From: Sialis fuliginosa
Taxonomy: Eukaryota; Arthropoda; Insecta; Megaloptera; Sialidae
Direction: 5' to 3'
Assembly (NCBI GenBank): GCA_961205875.1
Contig: OY540812.1
Coordinates: forward strand, 17,298,001 to 17,362,000
DNA: 64,000 nucleotides
Position numbers and translations under genes: made by a program. Shown one piece after another: positions 12,076-22,836 of the stretch. The notes under the pieces were generated by a model. That model did no database searches, had not been told where the DNA came from, and saw nothing but the letters and a program-made list of their open reading frames with translations. How positions within the stretch are numbered: position 1 is the stretch's first letter; the number at the start of each line of letters is the position of its first letter.

Positions 12076-12974
12076 AAATTCAGGCGAACAACATAATTAA
12101 GTTCTTATGGAAAATAATCTCTTTCTGAGAATATCGAAAGTTATCGATGTTAACAGGTATTGATCTAATATTATTAAACACTTTCAATAATATAACATTA
12201 TTACTGAGTATTGTTAAAATACAATTTCAAATTTTTATACCTTGACTTACATTATTTTTAACATGATCAATATAATTTGCCAAACTTTTTAAGAATAAGT
12301 TTTTTGTTTTGCTAAAGGATAATAAATAACATTTTTTTCTACCTGTGGCTTGTGAGGTTACAGTAAATCACTAATAAAACCCTTATTTCAATGCTCCTTG
12401 ACCCATTAAATTACAAGGCATATAACTGTTTTGTATACAGAAGTCATGTAATAATGTAGGTACTGTTTGTGTATAATATTTCCGTATATATGGATACTAG
12501 CAGTGGTGTAGAAGATATTACATATAAATGCTATATTATATACTTATTTGATATTTATATAAAAATGTAAAAGATAATCAATGGCATTTGTGATGTTGGC
12601 ATTCACCGATTTGGAAATACACGGGGGAAATGTGGGGGGGAGGGAAATTCTAGTCAATTATAAAATTGGTAATTTAAAAAAAATCGATATGCAAATATGT
12701 CAATAAATTATTTGAAAAACAACCTTTTCTATAATCTTCAGGATATAAGTTACATTTCTTACAGTTGTAAAAAGTCAAGAGTGTCCAAATATTTTAGTAT
12801 GTACTATGTATATTGTATGTACATATATGTAAATATTAAAATAAAGGATTTAAAAAAATCATTTACAGACTTAAGTGGTAGTTTACATGTTGATTTGAGT
12901 CTCCTTTAGAATTACTTATGTAAAAAATGCAATCCAGGAATTAAGTCAATAATGAGTGTTTTAGTTTCTAATTT
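12076..12974. other. AT-rich non-coding
   Basis: No gene. A G-rich strand patch (CGGGGGAAATGTGGGGGGG at about 12620) is the only compositional feature. Confidence 0.4.
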
Positions 12975-13140
12975 AATAATTAAATGGTCACTGATATTCT
13001 TCTGTAGGCTTTCGTGGCCGTTGTCCATAGTAGCTAACTTTTCAGGCTGTTGTCCACGTTGTCGTATTTTTCTTACACTTGACGTTTCGACTCTCATGTC
13101 GGAGTCTTCTAATATTATTTTTATTTTAGACAGATAAATG
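12975..13140 (-). repeat. Retroelement-end-like repeat with hammerhead-like core
   Basis: On the + strand the block runs CTTCTGTAGGCTTTCGTGGC, TTGTCCATAGTAGCTAAC, GGCTGTTGTCCACGTTGTCG and then TTGACGTTTCGACTCTCATG. On the minus strand the core at 13112-13079 is TTAGAAGA, a 5-bp stem GACTC/GAGTC closing an 8-nt loop, then GAAACGTC. This spacing matches the class of arthropod repeats reading CTGAAGATGACC..GGTCGAAACGTC. I associate these with Penelope-like element ends, but that is inference. No coding sequence is attached. Confidence 0.5.
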
Positions 13141-13440
13141 TGATTAAAATTCGTAACACCATCTATTTTGGTATTAACATATATTATATCTACGATATTA
13201 CGATCATCCTTCCCTCTTTTCTATGCAAATAGCGTTTTTTAATATTTTTTTATTTAAAAAAGTATATTCCTTATTTTACTATCGAAAACCTTTATTTTTC
13301 GTGTAAACTTAAAAATTATTATTAATTTTATTATAGAGGATCTTTTTCGTAATTCACTTCAAAAATATTAGTAATTTTATTGAAGGACCTTATTTTTAAT
13401 TTTTGAAGTCATTGTTTCTTATTTTTTATATACAATATAT

Positions 13441-14212
13441 TTTTTTAATTGTGGACCCCTATATCGCGGGCCCCGAGTAGGGCATACAAAAACCCGAAAA
13501 ATTTACAAATCCCGGTTTTAGGTTTTTCATAAAGTGAAAAACCGGTTAACCGGTTTTTAGTCGGGTTTTTCAATTATGTTTAAAAAATGTTTTAAACTAT
13601 TTAAAAAAAATAATAAATTATTATTTGGGGGAAGGCTCTAGCCTAAAAATAAAAGTCAGTGAATGGTATATTTACGTATTTAAATTATTAATTGAATGGC
13701 CGAAAAAAAGCCTGGCCAAGAAAAAAATTCTTATGGGGTCCGCCAACAATTCCAATCTAGGGGTTCGTGATAGTATGTGGAGGCCATAATTGCAGCTATA
13801 GCAAATATATTTTGTATTATAATACATTATATTATATTGAAATAAATTATTTATTTATTTTCATCTCAAATGCGGAATTTACAATCTGAAATTGATTAGT
13901 CTAAATTTGAACTTGAAATGGTATAATGTCCTTTATTAACATATTATTATACACTTGATGAATAACCCTCAAATTCCATTTACTTCGCTATAATATTTTT
14001 ATTTACACATTACGCGTTAGTTTTAGAATTTAAATAAATTCACAACATAAATACTTCATGAATAACAGTAAAAAAAAAATTATTTGTCATTTAAAGAATC
14101 AAAAAAATTTTGGTAAATTTTAACAAAAAACCGGTTAACCGGTTTCGGTTAAAACCGGTTTGTATGCCCTAGCCCCGAGGCGACTACTTCCACAACCCGC
14201 CACTGGATATAA
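13441..14212 (-). repeat. 'CAGTGGCGG..GGGGCCCGCGATATAGGGG' repeat, split by a hAT insertion
   Basis: With 13478-14171 and one target copy removed, the minus strand reads CCAGTGGCGGGTTGTGG, AAGTAGTCGCCTCGGGGC, CCGCGATATAGGGGTCCAC, then an A-rich tail. This is the familiar arthropod type of repeat with a CAGTGGCGG start, a GGGGCCC middle and an A-rich 3' end. It predates the insertion inside it. Whether it moves by retroposition or as a DNA element cannot be told here. Confidence 0.5.
13470..14179. mobile_element. Non-autonomous hAT element with 8-bp target duplication
   Basis: The element is 13478-14171 (694 bp). Its ends are TAGGGCATACAAA and TTTGTATGCCCTA, a perfect 13-bp inverted pair. GCCCCGAG lies immediately outside both ends (13470-13477 and 14172-14179), an exact 8-bp target duplication, the hAT hallmark. 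Subterminal palindromes AAACCGGTTAACCGGTTT occur near both ends, probably transposase binding repeats. The interior has no transposase. Intact ends and duplication argue for a relatively recent insertion. Confidence 0.9.
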
Positions 14213-14222
14213 GACTTCACAA

Positions 14223-14400
14223 TTATAGATGCAAATATTCTGAAACCACCACGACCACTCCACCACTGTTGAATTGCTGCCCCAACATGAAGGCACACCT
14301 TCTGTAACAAAGATTTCCATCAAGACTTGACCGAGCACGCGCGAGCCGCTGCCGGGCATAGCTCATTGTGTGTATGTGTGAGTGTAATTAACTGACACCC
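14223..14400 (-). promoter_or_regulatory. Candidate minus-strand promoter / first exon
   Basis: On the minus strand a GC box-like GGGAGGGGGCGG at about 14410 is followed by GTCAGTTAAT, which fits the arthropod initiator TCAGT, and then CACACAATGAGC. From ATG at 14366 a 47-codon frame begins MSYARQRLARARSSLDGN and ends at 14223; a second frame from ATG 14359 starts MPGSGSRVLGQVLMEIF. CpG-rich composition ends at about 14330. The valine-rich end of the first frame looks non-coding, and splicing may occur earlier (AAG|GTGTGC at about 14297). No protein is recognised; repeat debris is an equal alternative. Confidence 0.25.
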
Positions 14401-14412
14401 ACTCGTAAAATC

Positions 14413-15180
14413 CGCCCCCTCCCAACGAATTGTTTTAAGAAACGTGATGTATATTAATTACGGTGTTTTGATTGATAGGATGTTAGAAAAATATGCACTT
14501 ATGAATTGAGGTGCCGTTAGATTTTAGTATATTGGGCGTAAGATACACCTGTAAGATCTTTAGGCTTCTGCGGTGATCTTTTGATGAAACTATACTTATT
14601 TTCTAGGTTCATGTTTGAGATGTTGATAGAAAGATAGTTGTTCTCAATATTTTTGCGGACCGTCTTCATTGTAGAAAAGATGAACCGCATAAAAATATTA
14701 AAACACATTTTTATAAAAACATAATAAAATTAATACTTGAAAAAACAGACACAAAAAAGTTATTGTTTAAAATATTTAATTTTGAAGTTTTGTGTATGGA
14801 TTTATATGGAATATGGAAACGCTGATTCAAATTTATAATTTAAAATAAATTATGAACATAATAATAATCAATTTGAGAAGATTTAATTCATTTATAATTG
14901 TTTTGCATTTAATACCAACATATAAACCTTAGAATTTGACACAGAGATATTACCAGATACCCACCTAAAAAAAAAAAATTCCTAATAGTTATTTTTCTTA
15001 CTTGTTAAATGTTATGTTTGTATTTTTTTTTGTACTCAGGTAGAACAGTTAATCGAGACAAATATTTCAAGAAAAAAAATTCATATAAATATGTATTCGG
15101 AAATTCTTCGTGAGGGATATCAGATCCCTAAAGATTTAGGCTAAAATAAGTTTTAATTTAATATTTTGAGAACCCATTGT
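14413..15180. other. AT-rich non-coding, nothing recognised
   Basis: No supported gene or repeat. The short minus-strand frame near 14517-14708 has no supporting features. Confidence 0.4.
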
Positions 15181-15311
15181 GATAAAATTTGTGTTTGTTT
15201 TAATCTGTAACGAAAAGATCGAGTGAAAATTTTGAAATCGAAGAATTTTTTTTTTCTCTTTAAGAGAAAGAAACGATCGCAACGCTTCTCGTATCTTCGA
15301 TAATGAAGCAA
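15181..15311 (-). repeat. Repeat family A, copy 2 (fragment)
   Basis: Minus strand: a TTGCTTCATTATCGAAGATA start followed by CGAGAAGCGTTGCGATCG, ATTTCAAAATTTT, CTTTTCGTTACAG and AAACAAACAC. This is the left 130 bp of the same repeat as 16739-17545, diverged. Confidence 0.55.
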
Positions 15312-15534
15312 CTCTTAACAAAGATGCAACACATTTTATTCATTATAGAATAAAAATCACAAGTGCTATGAAAAACTAAAATGTTTGTTTGTCGAGGCGA
15401 CAGCCAAAACTCTCGAACTCGAGTGCAATATTAAATTCAAGTCAAGTAAGCTTTGGAAAAAAGAATGGTTGATGTTTGAAATTTTTATATTTATTAAAAT
15501 TCTTTGCTTATTTTGTTAATGTATAACAGCAATG

Positions 15535-15610
15535 CCGTCTTTAGGGAGGGAGGCTGAGCGACCGCTCGGGGTGCCAGTTCAGAAGGGGCGGCGGACGGCC
15601 ACAATAGATT
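15535..15610. repeat. Short GC-rich repeat terminus
   Basis: ATGCCGTCTTTAGGGAGGGA, GACCGCTCGGGGTGCC and GGGGCGGCGGACGGCC stand out in AT-rich sequence and have the form of the 5' end of common arthropod repeats. There is no second copy here, so the family is unassigned. Confidence 0.3.
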
Positions 15611-16738
15611 TATGACGGATTAATAACAGTTAATTTATTATTTATATTATAAATTTCTTAGTTTTCAAATTTTGGCAGCAGCTTACCTACTTGACCTTTG
15701 AAGAATCTATATTTTTCAAAATACATATAAAAAATTATTCTAAATACATTTATTTTATTTGCTACTAAATTAAAAAATATTTTTAACTAAAGTTGTTTTC
15801 AACTTTTAAGAGGATTTAACCGTTTTAATTTTTAATGGACTCATCTAAATATGTGTGTATGATGTATATGCCATTTGTAATATATATGTAAAAAAAAATT
15901 GTTCTATATCACAGGCGTATAAAGTCGTTTTATTTAGTGTGTTACTGTCTATACATGATTTATTGAACAAAAAAATTAAGTAAATTTATTGACAAAATAA
16001 TTTAAATCTGAATAGTATTAATTTAGTTGTGGTCTAGTTTATACAATCAACTGAATTCGGTATATTTTCATATACAAAAGAATTATAATAAAAACAGCAA
16101 ATTGACCTTCTTTTTACAATCACACAATTGATGTAAATCACATTTCTGTAACCAGCATGTGACATGAACGAAATAGAGCAGTGAATTTGTTGAAAGTAGG
16201 ACTAATGCATTTTTCAAAACCGTATTTTTGTAAAAAAAGAAAAACGTACCCATTTATAAATAATTATTTGATAACTTGATCGATCCTAACAATATATTAT
16301 TATCATAATATTATTAAATTCTTTAATCTTTTTTGCTAGCTATATTTTCACTTTCAAGTAATTTAACGATAATAACATCTTTATAAAATGTTTTGCAGCG
16401 GAATTTTAAATAATAACAGCATGTATTATATTTCTAAGAACAGAGAACAAAACACTATAATGTGTGTATTAAATAACTTGTAATTTATTTACAATTACAA
16501 ATATTATACGTAAGATAATATGTGATAAGTACCCAATTTCAAACTGACCTTCGTATATACAAATATAATAATTCTAGTTTTCTACTACCCACGTGTAATA
16601 CTTACATCATCAAAAAATAAACTACCATCTAAAATTTTATACTGCGTTTAATTAAAACAAACACTTTTGAAAGAGTGTGTGTAATATATTTTTAATAAAT
16701 ATACAAGATGTTTAAAAAATTAACCTCATTTATTTCTT
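15611..16738. other. AT-rich non-coding, nothing recognised
   Basis: No supported features apart from A/T runs. Confidence 0.4.
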
Positions 16739-17545
16739 ATGTTGCTTCCACGCAATATCGAAGATACGAGAAGCTTTGTGATCGTTTTAGATTGGGACAA
16801 AAAAAATGTTCTCCGATTTCAAAATTTTAAATTTATCTTTCCGTTTCACGTCAAGACAAACACTTTTTGTTACGTGTCTGTCTGTCTGTCCGTCCGTGTG
16901 TCCGTCTGTCCCCTGAATCCGCATAACTCATAAACCACTGAACCGATATTGTTGAAACTTTGTCAGATGGTTGGGTCTGGCTTGAGGACGGTCGCATTTC
17001 ATCAAATCATCAAAATCGTGAGTAAGGGGGAGGGGTGACACTCCAAAATATTAAATTTTTCAAGATATCTCAAGAACGACACATGTTACGTGAAAATTTT
17101 ATAGAATATTTTTTGTAGAGCATTAAATTTCCTATAATATGGGTCTACAACGTTTGTTACAAAAATTTATCTCAATTTATTTTAAAAATTCGTGTTTTGT
17201 TTTTCTAAATTGATATTTGCTTGGACATATTAAATGTCATTTTGACGTTTTAAATGTCATTTTGGCGTTTTAAATGTCATTTTCACATTTGCATAAATTT
17301 AGATTTAGATTGAAATTGCAAAAAATTAAAAATATATAAAAAAATATTCAGGTGCGTTTTAAGAAAAACTAATATTTTTTAGTAAAATTGTATAAAAATA
17401 AAATGGTTAACCAACTCCAGGCAATTTATATAAACACTATCGGTTTTTATTTAAATTGTTGAATAATTAACTACCTTTGGTGAATTTAGCACGAGAGAGC
17501 ACTGTGCATTTACTTGACAAATGTTTTTTATACCATTTGATGTCA
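16739..17545 (+). repeat. Repeat family A, copy 3 (longest)
   Basis: The most complete copy: GCTTCCACGCAATATCGAAG, a (CTGT/CCGT)n tract at 16877-16915, the CATAAACCACTGAACCG block, GTTGGGTCTGGCTTGAGGAC, an interior absent from copy 1, and the end shared with copy 1 (TAATTAACTACCTTTGGTG, GCACTGTGCATTTACTTG). No protein is encoded; the 64-codon frame at its start is incidental. The copies at 7306 (+), 15181 (-) and 39701 (-) are truncated relatives. Confidence 0.65.
17231..17290. repeat. 20-bp tandem repeat, three units
   Basis: Three consecutive units starting TAAATGTCATTTT, differing only in the last seven bases (GACGTTT, GGCGTTT, CACATTT). They lie inside repeat A copy 3 and are missing from copy 1. 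Confidence 0.8.
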
Positions 17546-18185
17546 GTAGAAATAAAAAATACAGCTGCAGATCAATTTTAATTCTTCGGATCCAGCTTGA
17601 TTTATTCGTTGAAGATTTAAATTGTTAGTAAAAATATGTGATGCGACAATATTGTAAGACCTAGGAACATATCTTATCCCACCGCTAATTACAGACTCAT
17701 CAACTCACAGAGTTATCAAAATTCAACCAAAGAGAGGGATATGATGTTAATTTTTTTATTTCCTGTATCCAAATAAATGTTTATATTATTATAAAGGTTT
17801 TTAATTAATTTATAATTGTTATATAAAACTTATTTTATCCAGAATAAAATCTAGTATAAGTTCTAGTTCTAACATTTTTCAGACACTCTGTACGTGTGAA
17901 GTATTCCTACATAAATATTAATTTATATATGCGCGGTATTCATAAGCTTGCTGATTAACATAACTGGATAACGCTCATCGATTTGCGTTCTTGATACCAT
18001 TGGCGGATTCATTGGGACCAAATCGGGCTGTAGGATTCCACGTAGAGTAAAGTGAAGCATAATTCCCGGTTCCATAAATAAGAATTAAAGTATACTTATT
18101 TGATTAGTAATTAATTTATGTTTAATTATCGATAAAAAATTGTATACTAAAATATTAACTCTTGGATTTGTTTTACATCTACCAG
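17546..18185. other. Non-coding, nothing recognised
   Basis: A slightly GC-richer stretch at about 17930-18070 has no frame longer than chance. Confidence 0.4.
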
Positions 18186-18292
18186 GACTCGAAAAAGAAT
18201 ATTTTACGATCAAAATTATTCAAAGAACAACAACAACCGATAAAACAAAAAATAGATAGGCATCTTGTGTACGGACCCAAACCATATTTTCA
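18186..18292 (+). CDS. Low-confidence exon-like open segment
   Basis: A T-rich tract ending CTACCAG is followed by 35 open codons beginning DSKKNILRSKLFKEQQQPIK and including DRHLVYGPKPYF. The frame stops at TAA, or could splice at CA|GTAATT. The residue mix is protein-like, but the donor is weak and the phase does not join to 18874-18949. No family is recognised. A remnant of a transposon protein is as likely as a host exon. Confidence 0.15.
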
Positions 18293-18873
18293 GTAATTTC
18301 ATGAACAGAAGAATCGGCACATTCCGAGCATAGGATGATAATAGGATTGGATGGGAACATATTTTTTAAGTATATGTATGTACATAATCAGATATTAGCT
18401 CATATAAAAAAACAAAAATTTACACTAAAGAATAGAGCACTGTTATTATCATTTTCACAAGTTTATGAAAATCGACCACATCTGGTATTCGACATCATTT
18501 TATCAATGGATGATTCCATAATATATGAAATGAATGTACTATCTTAACCTATCCATTTTATCTTTGACCATATTTAGTTTATATCAAAATATTTCTTTAG
18601 TTTGATAATATAACATTTAGTACCGTAAAAATATTCTTCAAAACCCATTAAAGTGAGAAATAGTTTATAAATAATAATAAATCTTTATTAATTAAAATTT
18701 GTATAAAACTATAAAAAACTTTTAATTTTTTTAAAAGAAATTGTTGACATGCCAAAATAAAATAATTTTTAAAAGTTTATAAGTGATATTAAACATAAAA
18801 GCATGTGTCGTATAATTATGTTTCTCTTAAAATAATATGTATTAGTCGAGCCTCTCTCATATATTCTTCACAG

Positions 18874-18949
18874 GCGCTACTGATTTGTCCGATACCATCG
18901 TACTTTCTTTGTGCGAAAGTCTTCACGCCCGCGGCCTCGGCGAGTGTGT
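18874..18949 (+). CDS. Candidate internal exon (76 bp) with good splice sites
   Basis: CTCTCATATATTCTTCACAG is a strong acceptor and GT|GTGAGT at 18950 a near-perfect donor. Between them one frame reads ATDLSDTIVLSLCESLHARG then LGEC, with no stop, and uses GC-ending codons unlike the surroundings. Frame 1 is also open and reads ALLICPIPSYFLCAKVF; frame 2 stops at once. The CpG-rich sequence continues to about 19020, past the donor. The product is not recognised and no flanking exon is identified, so it may equally be a non-coding 5' exon. Confidence 0.3.
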
Positions 18950-19741
18950 GTGAGTTACTGGCGTCGGTTTAAGGCCGTCGCGACGTCCGGCACGCACCCA
19001 CTCACCCCCGCATCAAGGTTGTGCAATAAAAAACAAGCACATGAAGGACGTATCCAAATTGTAATGGTAATTGTTAAAATAATGTGTTTTTGTTACATAT
19101 CATTAAATGTTTTTATATATTTATACACTTGTATGGTATTTTATATACCTTTGTTTTAGTTTTTACGGTCTATATTTAAATCAAATTTGATTAGTCCTTG
19201 GCTATAGTTGAATTATTATTTTTTTTTTTTGATATCGTTGAAGTTTTATTTCGGGGTTCTTAAAGTATAAGATACCTTTCTTAGCAAATATTGTAGCAAT
19301 TCATTTGTTTTATATATTATGATAAAATTAATAATTAAAAAAAAATTTTGATGGTTATAAAACAGGGTCGGCTTGTAGAAGTGGTCTTTTTGGGAACAAT
19401 TTATTTAAGAAAATGAATGGTTTCATTAAGTACTGGTCGTTTAAGGATGATGTTCATGTTTAAATTTACCTTGTCCTTAATTAGAGATGACCTATAGAAA
19501 TATACTATTTATATTTTGTAGTGCAATCTATAAAATCGACAAAACAAATTAATTCTACAAAATTTCAAATTATTCAATTTTTTTTTTTGAAAAATAATTG
19601 TATGAAAAACAACACAGTTTATTTTTGAAGTTAATTTGTTTTTATAAATACTTGTAAATAACTTATTCAGGATGGCCACAATAAAATGCAATCTACATAA
19701 ATACAAGCAGGTATGTAAGTTGAAATGTAGAAAAACCTCTC
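18950..19741. other. Non-coding between exon candidate and TTAA element
   Basis: The first 70 bp remain CpG-rich (AAGGCCGTCGCGACGTCCGG), then AT-rich sequence follows. CAGGGTCGGCTTGTAG at about 19365 looks like a single terminus of a common repeat. Confidence 0.35.
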
Positions 19742-20465
19742 TTAAGGGGGTTGACCACTTTTGACAGCCGAAAATAAGCGAATTTTAAAGATTTTTTGTG
19801 TCGAAACTATTGATTCTACATAATTAAAATTTTTTGTTAATTTTATTACATCTATTAATTTTCAAAAACATTTTTTTTAAATTAAAAATGGCGACTGTAC
19901 GATCTTGCTTCAGAAACAGTTGCTACCTGAGTTGTTCCACTACAAGCATCCTAGCGTCTGCTGCATTGATCGGTAACATCAAAAACAAGAAATATTAAAT
20001 TTTTAAGACTCTCACCTTCTACGCGAATTTAAAAAAACTAAAGAAAAGTGAAAATTCTAAAAATGGTACGTGTTTGAAAAAAAAACGATTTTTTATGAAA
20101 TTTTTACTATATTTGTTAATGAAAAAGTAGTTTTTTTTTTTAAATAAATTTCAAAGAACTTTAGGTTCACATAGGACATAGAAGGTAATATTATCTATTA
20201 GTGTGCAAAACTTCAAAATGATCGATCAAATAGTTTTTGAGTTATCTTACATGAGGTTAATAAAGTTGTTTTCAGAAAAACGCATTTAATGTTTCAAAAC
20301 TCAAATGTTAGAGTTGATAACTCAGTAGCGTTCACAGACTATAACTTCAAAAGAGGTGTAAATTTCGGTTTAAAATTTTAGGACGATATTCTACACATGT
20401 TCGACAAAAAATGTATGCAAAAAAATATGATATTTTTGAAAGTTTTATAGTGGTTTCCCCCTTAA
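19742..20465. mobile_element. TTAA-flanked non-autonomous element, 716 bp
   Basis: TTAA|GGGGGTTGACCACTTTT at 19742 is mirrored by ATAGTGGTTTCCCCC|TTAA ending at 20465. The inverted ends share GGGGG..ACCACT with mismatches, and TTAA borders both. The interior contains sentence-like non-coding phrases typical of these repeats ('gatcaaatagtttttgagtt') and no long frame. A piggyBac-type mechanism is inferred from TTAA only. Confidence 0.6.
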
Positions 20466-20701
20466 GGTATAAAATCGATTTTTACCCCCATGTCCTCTCA
20501 CTATGCATTATAATGTTTGAATTGATAAAGTTAAAATATTTTTAATTAAAAATATCACCCTCTTCGTATTTATACATATATAAACCAAAAATCATCAAAT
20601 AATTTTTTAGTTAAATAAAATTTTGAACGAGTTTTTAAACAGTATCATGACAATAATGTTAAACATTTAATAGAATTTTAGATTGCAGCTTAATAATTTA
20701 C

Positions 20702-21182
20702 CTAACCCTAGACCGGTTCTTCATTTTACCATATTAAAAAAAGCCATTGGAACTATAGTATAGGTATTTAATATGAAATTATATAGAAAAACAAGTAATA
20801 CATATTATGTAAAAATGTTAATATTTGCTATTATTATTCTAGTATTTTTGATACAATTAATGCAAATTGTTCGATTTTTGCTAACAAAATTAATGATGAA
20901 ATTAGTAATGTCAAATCACTTATATAAACAGAGTAAATCAACACATTTACAATAAAATTCATTTGAATTAATATTATTTGAATCATATTATCAAAATGGA
21001 CCTGAAATTCCTCTTTAGTAAAAAAAAATTGTAACCCTTTTGAAAATATTTTTAGTAAATTAAAATTCTACAATGAAGTACACACTGACAACAAATAGGT
21101 AAATCCGGTTAACCGTTTTTGAAATCAGATGTTAAAGTAACGTTATGGGTCCAAATGGACCCAAGGTCCGGTCTAGGGTTAA
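20702..21182. mobile_element. piggyBac-type MITE, CCCTAGACCGG ends
   Basis: Left CCCTAGACCGGTTCTT at 20706 and right CCGGTCTAGGG ending at 21178 form perfect 11-bp inverted ends. The right flank is TTAA and the left flank CTAA, one change from TTAA. TTAA followed by CCCTAGA is close to the canonical piggyBac terminus, which makes this the best-supported piggyBac assignment in the window. The 60-codon frame inside (20773-20955) is not recognisable as transposase. Confidence 0.65.
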
Positions 21183-21229
21183 AACCAGTTGAAATACACG
21201 AGCAAAAAAAAATGTCGCGAACCGTGTAG

Positions 21230-21320
21230 GTTGTATAAACGCGAAGCTGTGTTTACGAACGCTTTACTTGAGATTCGAACTCATAACCTTTTGTACCGGT
21301 TACTTATGCTACGTATCCAA
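21230..21320 (-). repeat. tRNA-like SINE head (minus strand)
   Basis: On the minus strand TAGCATAAGTAACCGG fits a degenerate A box and GAGTTCGAATCTC a good B box. The latter forms a T-arm TGAG-TTCGAAT-CTCA with a 7-nt loop. No complete cloverleaf or acceptor pairing is visible, so this is a decayed tRNA-derived SINE or tRNA fragment rather than a functional tRNA. Confidence 0.4.
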
Positions 21321-21367
21321 TATACATATGTAAGTAGTTGTTGGATGTGTGTATGAGTTATGTGTTT

Positions 21368-21470
21368 TGTAGATCGCGGTGTGCCGTGGACGCGTTGTTA
21401 TACGTTGCTATGCGACAGCCCGGCGTCTAGCTTAACGCCAACGCGTGTGCGCCGGCCTTGTGAATTGTTG
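21368..21470. other. CpG-rich patch
   Basis: GATCGCGGTGTGCCGTGGAC, GGCGTCTAGC and ACGCGTGTGCGCCGGCC contrast sharply with the flanks. A TTTTGTAG acceptor-like tract precedes it, and one + frame stays open for 38 codons from CGCGGTGTG. It could be an exon, a promoter island or repeat debris; I cannot decide. Confidence 0.25.
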
Positions 21471-22795
21471 ATTAGTTTTTTGTTGTAAAAAATAACAGAT
21501 AATGTTGTTTAGCCAAATTAGGCGACCGACTCTTATATTTATTTTTAAATTTAATATACAAACAAATATACTATGTGCATGTCATATTTTACATAATTAG
21601 TAAAATATAAAATTACCTACGGTAACAAAAGTACATTATGTTTTATTTTTTCTAAATTAAGAAGTTAGGTCGAATTTAGTTACAAAATTCGCAAGGTTTC
21701 GATGAATCCCCCTCCCCCTCCACTAAACTGAGGTCCTAAGTAACTGCTTATTTTTTATGGGTAAATCCGACCCTGTGTAAATATGTCACTTGATCTTGTT
21801 GATTTCATTGTTTCCATAAAAACATAATTATCTATTTTCACCAATCTATGTTATTAACCACTCTATTTATGCTAACAGCTTGGTACCTATCGGTTAAATG
21901 CCAAATGCAGGGTTCTGAAGGCTGTTAGATATAATATAATAGTTTAGAAATAACAAAAATTTTCATTTAGTTAATATAAAAAATGAGAAATTAACATTTA
22001 TATTTTCTTCATTATAATTTATAATACTGTTATAATTGTTTTTACACGGAGTGACTTGTAAAAACAGTTTTTTACCCTATTGAAATACTAATCAGATTAA
22101 AATTAGATGAAGACAAATCGAAAATACGTCCTCAAATCCGTTGATCAATTTTTGAGATATCGTCGAACAAAAAACTGTCAAGTATATATGTATACACATA
22201 TGTATATATTATTGTACTTTACATACACGCATATATACTTTAAAAAAATTTACGACTATTATTATTGAATTCTTCTATACATCTAATAAAAATAAAAATT
22301 CAAATTCAAATATGGTTTGTTAGCAGGGGTTATTTTAGTGTGTAGTTGTAGCTTGTTTTTGCAGTTTCAAAAATCAAAACTGAAGTTGTAAAAGCTAATT
22401 TGTATAGTTGAAAAATTGCAAGTAGAAAGAAAAATATAAAAAAGTGTAAGTGTAGAGCAAAAAAAGATCACTATACTTTGTAAGAGATAAATATACAAAG
22501 TGTAAAAAAGATATTTGCAGTTGAAATTTTTTTTTAAAATAAACCCTGTTTGTTAGGTATCAAAATGTGTATATTTGGTAAAAACTAACTTTATTCAGAG
22601 TATCTATGTACAAAAAAATTCAAAATAACCGTAGAAGCATTAAAATTTGTAAAGAGTACATAAATGAAAACTATACTACACTAATCTAAATATGTTCATA
22701 TTGATGTAGTCGTATTCAATTTATTTTTATAATCTTAAGATTCAATCGTAGTTATTTATTATACTTTCGTAAAACTAGAAATCACCCAACACGTT
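21471..22795. other. AT-rich non-coding
   Basis: CCGACCCTGTG at about 21768 is a single common-repeat terminus, and 'tccgttgatcaatttttgag' at about 22138 is a phrase common in insect repeats. Otherwise nothing supported. Confidence 0.35.
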
Positions 22796-22836
22796 GTTGA
22801 TCCTTTACTACCTGTAAAGTAGTGTAAAGGATCAAC
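22796..22836. repeat. Short hairpin, 13-bp perfect outer stem
   Basis: GTTGATCCTTTAC and GTAAAGGATCAAC are perfect complements 15 bases apart, with an inner partly paired ACT/AGT. The hairpin is compact (41 nt) and lies outside any larger element that I can see. Too short for a typical miRNA precursor; more likely a MITE relic. Confidence 0.6.

Noticed and set aside
14135-14359. 74-codon minus frame beginning MPGSGSRVLGQ as a gene
   Set aside because: It continues through the GCCCCGAG target duplication into the hAT element end, so at least its second half cannot be host protein.
16877-16915. CTGT/CCGT run as an independent microsatellite locus
   Set aside because: It is a constituent of repeat family A, with shortened counterparts in copies 1 and 4.
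19365-21780. CAGGGTCGG and CCGACCCTG as ends of one 2.4-kb element
   Set aside because: The two termini agree over about 9 bp, the flanks show no target duplication, and such words are common single repeat ends. More likely two separate fragments.
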